Assembly (NCBI GenBank): GCA_018806985.1
Contig: JADANN010000437.1
Location: 1 to 64,000 of the forward strand
DNA length: 64,000 nt
Reading direction: 5' to 3'
Source of the DNA: Angiostrongylus vasorum
Lineage: Eukaryota > Nematoda > Chromadorea > Rhabditida > Metastrongylidae
Shown here in pieces: positions 1 to 10,600 of the stretch; the first letter of the stretch is position 1, and every line of letters starts with the position of its first letter. The notes below the pieces were generated by a model. That model was not told the origin of the DNA. It saw only the letters and a list, made by a program, of their open reading frames with translations, and did no database searches. Both the position numbers and the translations under genes were made by a program.

Positions 1-270
1 AAATCAGATCTACATCTCCAGGGATTTTGTTGTGTTTCCCTCCAACAGTTGCGACCATCTAGGGCCCTGTCGTGCAGTGGTTACGACGTCTGCTTCACAT
101 GCAGTATGTCGCCTTTTCGATCCCGGCCTGGACCTGACTTCCTTCTCCATCGTTCATCATAACGAACAACAAGCGCTATTTGCTCAAAAATTACCGCGTT
201 TCTAAGAGGAAATCAGATATATACCTACAGGGATTTCGTTGTGTGTCCCTCATACGGTTGCGACAACTAG

Positions 271-342
271 GGTCCTGTGGTGTAGTGGTTATCACGTCTG
301 CTTCACACGCAGAAGGTCGCCGGTTCGATCCCGGCCAGGACC
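271..342 (+). tRNA. tRNA-Val (anticodon CAC), intact class V copy
   Basis: The segment folds as a full cloverleaf of 72 bases plus base 73. The acceptor GGTCCTG/CAGGACC has seven pairs, the D stem is GTG/CAC, the anticodon stem TCTGC/GCAGA closes the loop TTCACAC, and the T stem is GCCGG/CCGGC. The A box TGGTGTAGTGG and B box GGTTCGATCCC fit the Pol III consensus. TTTT follows about nine bases after the 3' end. Anticodon CAC reads GTG (valine). The discriminator base is T where eukaryotic tRNA-Val normally has A, so charging is uncertain. Confidence 0.85.
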
Positions 343-902
343 TGACCTGCTTTTGCATCGTTCATCATAACGAACGACAAGCGCTATTTGCTCAAAAAAT
401 TACCGCGTTTCTAAGAGGAAATCAGATATATACCTACAGGGATTTTCGTTGTGTTTCCCTCAACAGTTGCGACAACTAGGGCCCTGTCGTGTAGTGGTTA
501 CGACGTCTGCTTCACATGCAGAAGGTCGCCGGTTTCGATCCCGGCCTGGGACCTGACTTCCTTCTCCATCGTTCATCATAACGAACGACAAGCGCTAGTT
601 GCTCAAAAAATTACCGCGTTTCTAAGAGGAAATCAGATATATATCTTACAGGGATTTTCGTTGTGTGTCCCTCATACGGTTGCGACATCTAGGCTCCTGT
701 GGTCTAGTGGTTATCGACGTCTGCTTCACACGCAGTAGGTCGCCTGTTTCGATCCCGGCCTGGACCTGACCTGCTTTTCCATCGTTCATCATAACGAACG
801 ACAAGCGCTAGTTGCTCAAAAATTATAGCGTTTCTAAGAGGAAATCAGATCTACATCTCCAGGGATTTTGTTGTGTTTCCCTCCAACAGTTGCGACAACT
901 AG

Positions 903-974
903 GGCCCTGTCGTGCAGTGGTTACGACGTCTGCTTCACATGCAGTATGTCGCCTTTTCGATCCCGGCCTGGACC
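903..974 (+). pseudogene. Decayed tRNA-Val-like segment, class D exemplar
   Basis: This stands for the majority monomer class. It is exactly as long as the intact tRNA and keeps the loop TTCACAT with CAC. Acceptor pairs 3-70 (C-A) and 6-67 (T-T) are broken, and T-stem pairs 52-62 and 53-61 are lost because GGTTCG became TTTTCG, which also destroys the B box. The A box starts TCG instead of TGG. The downstream sequence is TTCCTTCTCC, so the Pol III terminator is missing. A shifted D-arm stem GTCGT/ACGAC remains perfectly paired. It is probably untranscribed as tRNA. Confidence 0.8.
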
Positions 975-2969
975 TGACTTCCTTCTCCATCGTTCATCAT
1001 AACGAACGACAAGCGCTAGTTGCTCAAAAATTATAACGCTTCTAAGAGGAAATCAGATCTACATCTCCAGGGATTTTGTTGTGTTTCCCTCCAACAGTTG
1101 CGACAACTAGGGCCCTGTCGTGCAGTGGTTACGACGTCTGCTTCACATGCAGTATGTCGCCTTTTCGATCCCGGCCTGGACCTGACTTCCTTCTCCATCG
1201 TTCATCATAACGAACGACAAGCGCTAGTTGCTCAAAAATTACCGCGTTTCTAAGAGGAAATCAGATATATACCAACAGGGATTTCGTTGTGTGTCCCTCA
1301 TACGGTTGCGACAACTAGGGTCCTGTGGTGTATTTGTTATCACGTCTGCTTCACACGCAGAAGGTCGCCGGTTCGATCCCGGCAAGGACCTCACCTGCTT
1401 TTGCATCGTTCATCATAACGAACGACAAGCGCTAGTTGCTCAAAAATTATAACGCTTCTAAGAGGAAATCAGATCTACATCTCCAGGGATTTTGTTGTGT
1501 TTCCCTCCAACAGTTGCGACAACTAGGGCCCTGTCGTGCGGTGGTTACGACGTCTGCTTCATGCAGTAGTCGCCCTTTTTCGATCCCGGCCTGGACCTGA
1601 CTTCCTTCTCCATCGTTCATAATAACGAACAACAAGCGCTAGTTGGTCAAAAATTACCGCGTTTCTAAGAGGAAATCAGATCTACATCTCCAGGGATTTT
1701 GTTGTGTTTCCCTCCAACAGTTGCGACAACTAGGGCCCTGTCGTGCAGTGGTTACGACGTCTGCTTCACATGCAGTATGTCGCCTTTTCGATCCCGGCCT
1801 GGACCTGACTTGCTTTTTGCATCGTTCATCATAACGAACGACAAGCGCTAGTTGCTCAAAAAATTACCGCGTTTCTAAGAGGAAATCAGATATATACCAA
1901 CAGGGATTTCGTTGTGTGTCCCTCATACGGTTGCGACAACTAGGGTCCTGTGGTGTATTTGTTATCACGTCTGCTTCACACGCAGAAGGTCGCCGGTTCG
2001 ATCCCGGCAAGGGACCTCACCTGCTTTTGCATCGTTCATCATAACGAACGACAAGCGCTAGTTGCTCAAAAATTATAACGCTTCTAAGAGGAAATCAGAT
2101 CTACATCTCCAGGGATTTTGTTGTGTTTCCCTCCAACAGTTGCGACAACTAGGGCCCTGTCGTGCAGTGGTTACGACGTCTGCTTCACATGCAGTATGTC
2201 GCCTTTTCGATCCCGGCCTGGACCTGACTTCCTTCTCCATCGTTCATCATAACGAACGACAAGCGCTAGTTGCTCAAAAATTACCGCGTTTCTAAGAGGA
2301 AATCAGATATATACCAACAGGGATTTCGTTGTGTGTCCCTCATACGGTTGCGACAACTAGGGTCCTGTGGTGTATTTGTTATCACGTCTGCTTCACACGC
2401 AGAAGGTCGCCGGTTCGATCCCGGCAAGGACCTCACCTGCTTTTGCATCGTTCATCATAACGAACGACAAGCGCTAGTTGCTCAAAAAATTATAACGCTT
2501 CTAAGAGGAAATCAGATCTACATCTCCAGGGATTTTGTTGTGTTTCCCTCCAACAGTTGCGACAACTAGGGCCCTGTCGTGCGGTGGTTACGACGTCTCG
2601 CTTTTCGATCCCGGCCTGGACCTGACTTCCTTCTCCATCGTTCATCATAACGAACGACAAGCGCTAGTTGCGTCAAAAAATTACCGCGTTTCTAAGAGGA
2701 AATCAGATCTACATCTCCAGGGATTTTGTTGTGTTTCCCTCCAACAGTTGCGACAACTAGGGCCCTGTCGTGCAGTGGTTACGACGTCTGCTTCACATGC
2801 AGTATGTCGCCTTTTCGATCCCGGCCTGGACCTGACTTGCTTTCTGCATCGTTCATCATAACGAACGACAAGCGCTAGTTGCTCAAAAATTACCGCGTTT
2901 CTAAGAGGAAATCAGATATATACCTACAGGGATTTCGTTGTGTGTCCCTCATACGGTTGCGACAACTAG

Positions 2970-3041
2970 GGTCCTGTGGTGTAGTGGTTATCACGTCTGC
3001 TTCACACGCAGAAGGTCGCCGGTTCGATCCCGGCAAGGACC
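2970..3041 (+). tRNA. tRNA-Val (CAC)-like copy with acceptor mismatch 7-66
   Basis: Identical to the intact class except that the 3' acceptor strand is AAGGACC, so G7 faces A66. Promoter boxes and TTTT are intact, so it could be transcribed. The same variant occurs at 5,476-5,547 and 19,673-19,744. Whether it makes a stable tRNA is uncertain. Confidence 0.6.
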
Positions 3042-4012
3042 TGACCTGCTTTTGCATCGTTCATCATAACGAACGACAAGCGCTAGTTGCTCAAAAATTA
3101 TAACGCTTCTAAGAGGAAATCAGATCTACATCTCCAGGGATTTTGTTGTGTTTCCCTCCAACAGTTGCGACAACTAGGGCCCTGTCGTGCAGTGGTTACG
3201 ACGTCTGCTTCACATGCAGTATGTCGCCTTTTCGATCCCGGCCTGGACCTGACTTCCTTCTCCATCGTTCATCATAACGAACGACAAGCGCTAGTTGCTC
3301 AAAAATTACCGCGTTTCTAAGAGGAAATCAGATATATACCAACAGGGATTTCGTTGTGTGTCCCTCATACGGTTGCGACAACTAGGGTCCTGTGGTGTAT
3401 TTGTTATCACGTCTGCTTCACACGCAGAAGGTCGCCGGTTCGATCCCGGCAAGGACCTGACCTGCTTTTGCATCGTTCATCATAACGAACGACAAGCGCT
3501 AGTTGCTCAAAAAATTATAACGCTTCTAAGAGGAAATCAGATCTACATCTCCAGGGATTTTGTTGTGTTTCCCTCCAACAGTTGCGACAACTAGGGCCCT
3601 GTCGTGCAGTGGTTACGACGTCTGCTTCACATGCAGTATGTCGCCTTTTCGATCCCGGCCTGGACCTGACTTCCTTCTCCATCGTTCATCATAACGAACG
3701 ACAAGCGCTAGTTGCTCAAAAATTACCGCGTTTCTAAGAGGAAATCAGATCTACATCTCCAGGGATTTTGTTGTGTTTCCCTCCAACAGTTGCGACAACT
3801 AGGGCCCTGTCGTGCAGTGGTTACGACGTCTGCTTCACATGCAGTATGTCGCCTTTTCGATCCCGGCCTGGACCTGACCTGCTTTTTGCATCGTTCATCA
3901 TAACGAACGACAAGCGCTAGTTTGCTCAAAAATTACCGCGTTTCTAAGAGGAAATCAGATATATACCTACAGGGATTTCGTTGTGTTTCCCTCATACAGT
4001 TGCGACAACTAG

Positions 4013-4084
4013 GGTCCTGTGGTGTAGTGGTTATCACGTCTGCTTCACACGCAGAAGGTCGCCGGTTCGATCCCGGCCAGGACC
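4013..4084 (+). tRNA. tRNA-Val (CAC), intact class V copy
   Basis: All 72 bases match the copy at 271-342, with a complete seven-pair acceptor stem, good A and B boxes, a TTTT shortly downstream and T at position 73. It lies in a short run of class V and near-V monomers between about 3.9 and 4.8 kb. Confidence 0.83.
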
Positions 4085-4220
4085 TGACCTGCTTTTGCAT
4101 CGTTCATCATAACGAACAACAAGCGCTATTTGCTCAAAAATTACCGCGTTTCTAAGAGGAAATCAGATATATACCTACAGGGATTTCGTTGTGTTTCCCT
4201 CCAACTGTTGCGACAACTAG

Positions 4221-4292
4221 GGTCCTGTGGTGTAGTGGTTATCACGTCTGCTTCACACGCAGAAGGTCGCCGGTTCGATCCCGGCCAGGACC
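4221..4292 (+). tRNA. tRNA-Val (CAC), intact class V copy
   Basis: This is the next monomer, exactly 208 bp after the copy at 4,013, and identical over the tRNA segment. The next two monomers (starting 4,430 and 4,641) differ only by C at position 3 of the acceptor stem, which leaves one C-A mismatch. Confidence 0.83.
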
Positions 4293-6730
4293 TGACCTGC
4301 TTTTGCATCGTTCATCATAACGAACAACAAGCGCTATTTGCTCAAAAAATTACCGCGTTTCTAAGAGGAAATCAGATATATACCTACAGGGATTTCGTTG
4401 TGTTTCCCTCCAACTGTTGCGACAACTAGGGCCCTGTGGTGTAGTGGTTATCACGTCTGCTTCACACGCAGAAGGTCGCCGGTTCGATCCCGGCCAGGAC
4501 CTGACCTGCTTTTTGCATCGTTCATCATAACGAACAACAAGCGCTATTTGCTCAAAAAATTACCGCGTTTCTAAGAGGAAATCAGATATATACCTACAGG
4601 GATTTTCGTTGTGTTTCCCTCCAACAGTTGCGACAACTAGGGCCCTGTGGTGTAGTGGTTATCACGTCTGCTTCACACGCAGAAGGTCGCCGGTTCGATC
4701 CCGGCCAGGACCTGACCTGCTTTTGCATCGTTCATCATAACGAACGACAAGTACTATTTGCTAAAAAAATTACCGCGTTTCTAAGAGGAAATCAGATATA
4801 TACCTACAGGGATTTTCGTTGTGTTTCCCTCCAACAGTTGCGACAACTAGGGCCCTGTGGTGTAGTGGTTATCGACGTCTGCTTCACATGCAGTATGTCG
4901 CCTTTTCGATCCCGGCCTGGACCTGACTTCCTTCTCCATCGTTCATCATAACGAACGACAAGCGCTAGTTGCTCAAAAATTACAGCGTTTCTAAGAGGAA
5001 ATCAGATCTACATCTCCAGGGATTTTGTTGTGTTTCCCTCCAACAGTTGCGACAACTAGGGCCCTGTCGTGCAGTGGTTACGACGTCTGCTTCACATGCA
5101 GTATGTCGCCTTTTCGATCCCGGCCTGGACCTGACTTCCTTCTCCATCGTTCATCATAACGAACGACAAGCGCTAGTTGCTCAAAAATTATAACGCTTCT
5201 AAGAGGAAATCAGAACTACATCTCCAGGGATTTTGTTGTGTTTCCCTCCAACAGTTGCGACAACTAGGGCCCTGTCGTGCAGTGGTTACGACGTCTGCTT
5301 CACATGCAGTATGTCGCCTTTTCGATCCCGGCCTGGACCTGACTTCCTTCTCCATCGTTCATCATAACGAACGACAAGCGCTAGTTGCTCAAAAATTACC
5401 GCGTTTCTAAGAGGAAATCAGATATATACCTACAGGGATTTCGTTGTGTGTCCCTCATACGGTTGCGACAACTAGGGTCCTGTGGTGTAGTGGTTATCAC
5501 GTCTGCTTCACACGCAGAAGGTCGCCGGTTCGATCCCGGCAAGGACCTGACCTGCTTTTGCATCGTTCATCATAACGAACGACAAGCGCTAGTTGCTCAA
5601 AAATTATAACGCTTCTAAGAGGAAATCAGATCTACATCTCCAGGGATTTTGTTGTGTTTCCCTCCAACAGTTGCGACAACTAGGGCCCTGTCGTGCAGTG
5701 GTTACGACGTCTGCTTCACATGCAGTATGTCGCCTTTTCGATCCCGGCCTGGACCTGACTTCCTTCTCCATCGTTCATCATAACGAACAACAAGCGCTAG
5801 TTGCTCAAAAATTACACGCGTTTCTAAGAGGAAATCAGATCTACATCTCCAGGGATTTTGTTGTGTTTCCCTCCAACAGTTGCGACAACTAGGGCCCTGT
5901 GGTGCAGTGGTTATCGACGTCTGCTTCACATGCAGTATGTCGCCGTTTTCGATCCCGGCCTGGACCTGACTTCCTTCTCCATCGTTCATCATAACGAACG
6001 ACAAGCGCTAGTTGCTCAAAAATTATAACGCTTTCTAAGAGGAAATCAGATCTACATCTCCAGGGATTTTGTTGTGTTTCCCTCAACAGTTGCGACAACT
6101 AGGGCCCTGTCGTGCAGTGGTTACGACGTCTGCTTCACATGCAGTATGTCGCCTTTTCGATCCCGGCCTGGACCTGACTTCCTTCTCCATCGTTCATCAT
6201 AACGAACGACAAGCGCTAGTTGCTCAAAGATTACCGCGTTTCTAAGAGGAAATCAGATCTTCATCTCCAGGGATTTTGTTGTGTTTCCCTCCAACAGTTG
6301 CGACAACTAGGGCCCTGTCGTGCAGTGGTTACGACGTCTGCTTCACATGCAGTATGTCGCCTTTTTCGATCCCGGCCTGGACCTGACTTCCTTCTCCATC
6401 GTTCATCATAACGAACGACAAGCGCTAGTTGCTCAAAAATTATAACGCTTCTAAGAGGAAATCAGATCTACATCTCCAGGGATTTTGTTGTGTTTCCCTC
6501 CAACAGTTGCGACAACTAGGGCCCTGTCGTGCAGTGGTTACGACGTCTGCTTCACATGCAGTATGTCGCCTTTTCGATCCCGGCCTGGACCTGACTTCCT
6601 TCTCCATCGTTCATCATAACGAACGACAAGCGCTAGTTTGCTCAAAAAATTACCGCGTTTCTAAGAGGAAATCAGATATATACCTACAGGGATTTCGTTG
6701 TGTGTCCCTCCATACAGTTGCGACAACTAG

Positions 6731-6802
6731 GGTCCTGTGGTGTAGTGGTTATCACGTCTGCTTCACACGCAGAAGGTCGCCGGTTCGATCCCGGCCAGGA
6801 CC
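6731..6802 (+). tRNA. tRNA-Val (CAC), intact class V copy
   Basis: A complete cloverleaf with paired acceptor stem CAGGACC, consensus A and B boxes and downstream TTTT. It is followed at about 6,940 by a hybrid monomer that has the class D arm changes (TCGTG and TTACGAC) but a class V anticodon arm and T loop, which points to recombination between classes. Confidence 0.83.
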
Positions 6803-7565
6803 TGACCTGCTTTTGCATCGTTCATCATAACGAACGACAAGCGCTATTTGCTCAAAAATTACCGCGTTTCTAAGAGGAAATCAGATATATACCTACAGGG
6901 ATTTCGTTGTGTTTCCCTCCAACGGTTGCGACAACTAGGGCCCTGTCGTGTAGTGGTTACGACGTCTGCTTCACACGCAGAAGGTCGCCGGTTCGATGCC
7001 GGCCAGGACCTGACCTGCTTTTGCATCGTTCATCATAACGAACAACAAGCGCTATTTGCTCAAAAATTACCGCGTTTCTAAGAGGGAAATCAGATATATA
7101 CCTACAGGGATTTCGTTGTGTTTCCCTCCAACTGTTGCGACAACTAGGCCCTGTCGTGTAGTGGTTATCGACGTCTGCTTCACACGCAGAAGGTCGCCGG
7201 TTCGATCCCGGCCAGGACCTGACCTGCTTTTGCATCGTTCATCATAACGAACAACAAGCGCTATTTGCTCAAAAAATTACCGCGTTTCTAAGAGGAAATC
7301 AGATATATAACTACAGGGATTTCGTTGTGTGTCCATCATACGGTTGCGACAACTAGGGCCCTGTGGTGTAGTGGTTATCGACGTCTGCTTCACACGCAGA
7401 AGGTCGCCGGTTCGATCCCGGCCAGGACCTGACCTGCTTTTGCATCGTTCATCATAACGAACAACAAGCGCTATTTGCTCAAAAATTACCGCGTTTCTAA
7501 GAGGGAATCAGATATATACCTACAGGGATTTCGTTGTGTTTCCCTCCAACTGTTGCGACAACTAG

Positions 7566-7637
7566 GGTCCTGTGGTGTAGTGGTTATCACGTCTGCTTCA
7601 CACGCAGAAGGTCGCCGGTTCGATCCCGGCCAGGACC
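7566..7637 (+). tRNA. tRNA-Val (CAC), last fully paired class V copy
   Basis: This is the rightmost monomer I found with the perfect CAGGACC acceptor strand. Further right, V-like copies carry AAGGACC, which breaks pair 7-66, and usually CTCCGG in the T arm. It has A box, B box and TTTT like the copy at 271. Confidence 0.83.
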
Positions 7638-10600
7638 TGACCTGCTTTTGCATCGTTCATCATAACGAACGACAAGCGCTAGTTTGCTCAAAAAATTATA
7701 ACGCTTCTAAGAGGAAATCAGATCTACATCTCCAGGGATTTTGTTGTGTTTCCCTCCAACAGTTGCGACAACTAGGGCCCTGTCGTGCAGTGGTTACGAC
7801 GTCTGCTTCACATGCAGTATGTCGCCTTTTCGATCCCGGCCTGGACCTGACTTCCTTCTCCATCGTTCATCATAACGAACGACAAGCGCTAGTTGCTCAA
7901 AAAATTATAACGCTTCTAAGAGGAAATCAGATCTACATCTCCAGGGATTTTGTTGTGTTTCCCTCCAACAGTTGCGACAACTAGGGCCCTGTCGTGCAGT
8001 GGTTACGACGTCTGCTTCACATGCAGTATGTCGCCTTTTCGATCCCGGCCTGGACCTGACTTCCCTTCTCCATCGTTCATCATAACGAACGACAAGCGCT
8101 AGTTGCTCAAAAATTATAACGCTTTCTAAGAGGAAATCAGATCTACATCTCCAGGGATTTTGTTGTGTTTCCCTCCAACAGTTGCGACAACTAGGGCCCT
8201 GTCGTGCAGTGGTTACGACGTCTGCTTCACATGCAGTATGTCGCCTTTTTCGATCCCGGCCTGGACCTGACTTCCTTCTCCATCGTTCATCATAACGAAC
8301 GACAAGCGCTAGTTGCTCAAAAATTATAACGCTTTCTAAGAGGAAATCAGATCTACATCTCCAGGGATTTTGTTGTGTTTCCCTCCAACAGTTGCGACAA
8401 CTAGGGCCCTGTCGTGCAGTGGTTACGACGTCTGCTTCACATGCAGTATGTCGCCTTTTCGATCCCGGCCTGGACCTGACTTCCTTCTCCATCGTTCATC
8501 ATAACGAACGACAAGCGCTAGTTGCTCAAAAATTACCGCGTTTCTAAGAGGAAATCAGATATATACTCACAGGGATTTTCGTTGTGTGTCCCTCATACGG
8601 TTGCGACAACTAGGGTCCTGTGGTGTAGTGGTTATCACGTCTGCTTCACACGCAGAAGGTCTCCGGTTCGATCCCGGCAAGGACCTGACCTGCTTTTGCA
8701 TCGTTCATCATAACGAACGACAAGCGCTAGTTGCTCAAAAATTATAACGCTTTCTAAGAGGAAATCAGATCTACATCTCCAGGGATTTTGTTGTGTTTCC
8801 CTCCAACAGTTGCGACAACTAGGGCCCTGTCGTGCAGTGGTTACGACGTCTGCTTCACATGCAGTATGTCGCCTTTTCGATCCCGGCCTGACCTGACTTC
8901 CTTCTCCATCGTTCATCATAACGAACGACAAGCGCTAGTTGCTCAAAAATTACCGCGTTTCTAAGAGGAAATCAGATATATACTCACAGGGATTTTCGTT
9001 GTGTGTCCCTCCATACAGTTGCGACAACTAGGCCCTGTGGTGTAGTGGTTATCACGTCTGCTTCACACGCAGAAGGTCTCCGGTTCGATCCCGGCAAGGA
9101 CCTGACCTGCTTTTTGCATCGTTCATCATAACGAACGACAAGCGCTAGTTGCTCAAAAATTACCGCGTTTCTAAGAGGAAATCAGATCTACATCTCCAGG
9201 GATTTTGTTGTGTTTCCCTCCAACAGTTGCGACAACTAGGGCTCCTGTGGTGTAGTGGTTATCACGTCTGCTTCACACGCAGAAGGTCTCCGGTTCGATC
9301 CCGGCAAGGACCTGACCTGCTTTTTGCATCGTTCATCATAACGAACGACAAGCGCTAGTTGCTCAAAAATTATAACGTTTCTAAGAGGAAATCAGATCTA
9401 CATCTCCAGGGATTTTGTTGTGTTTCCCTCCAACAGTTGCGACAACTAGGGCCCTGTCGTGCAGTGGTTACGACGTCTGCTTCACATGCAGTATGTCGCC
9501 TTTTCGATCCCGGCCTGGACCTGACTTCCTTCTCCATCGTTCATCATAACGAACGACAAGCGCTAGTTGCTCAAAAATTATAACGCTTCTAAGAGGAAAT
9601 CAGATCTACATCTCCAGGGATTTTGTTGTGTTTCCCTCCAACAGTTGCGACAACTAGGGCCCTATCGTGCAGTGGTTACGACGTCTGCTTCACATGCAGT
9701 ATGTCGCCTTTTCGATCCCGGCCTGGACCTGACTTCCCTTCTCCATCGTTCATCATAACGAACGACAAGCGCTAGTTGCTCAAAAATTACCGCGTTTCTA
9801 AGAGGAAATCAGATCTACATCTCCAGGGATTTTGTTGTGTTTCCCTCCAACAGTTGCGACAACTAGGGCCCTGTCGTGCAGTGGTTACGACGTCTGCTTC
9901 ACATGCAGTATGTCGCCTTTTCGATCCCGGCCTGGACCTGACTTCCTTCTCCATCGTTCATCATAACGAACGACAAGCGCTAGTTGCTCAAAAATTATAA
10001 CGCTTCTAAGAGGAAATCAGATCTACATCTCCAGGGATTTTGTTGTGTTTCCCTCAACAGTTGCGACAACTAGGGCCCTGTCGTGCAGTGGTTACGACGT
10101 CTGCTTCACATGCAGTATGTCGCCTTTTCGATCCCGGCCTGGACCTGACTTCCTTCTCCATCGTTCATCATAACGAACGACAAGCGCTAGTTGCTCAAAA
10201 ATTACCGCGTTTCTAAGAGGAAATCAGATCTATATCTCCAGGGATTTTCGTTGTGTGTCCCTCATACGGTTGCGACAACTAGGGCTCCTGTGGTGTAGTG
10301 GTTATCACGTCTGCTTCACATGCAGAATGTCGCCGGTTTCGATCCCGGCAAGGACCTGACCTGCTTTTGCATCGTTCATCATAACGAACGACAAGCGCTA
10401 GTTGCTCAAAAATTATAACGTTTCTAAGAGGAAATCAGATCTACATCTCCAGGGATTTTGTTGTGTTTCCCTCCAACAGTTGCGACAACTAGGGCCCTGT
10501 CGTGCAGTGGTTACGACGTCTGCTTCACATGCAGTATGTCGCCTTTTCGATCCCGGCCTGGACCTGACTTCCTTCTCCATCGTTCATCATAACGAACGAC

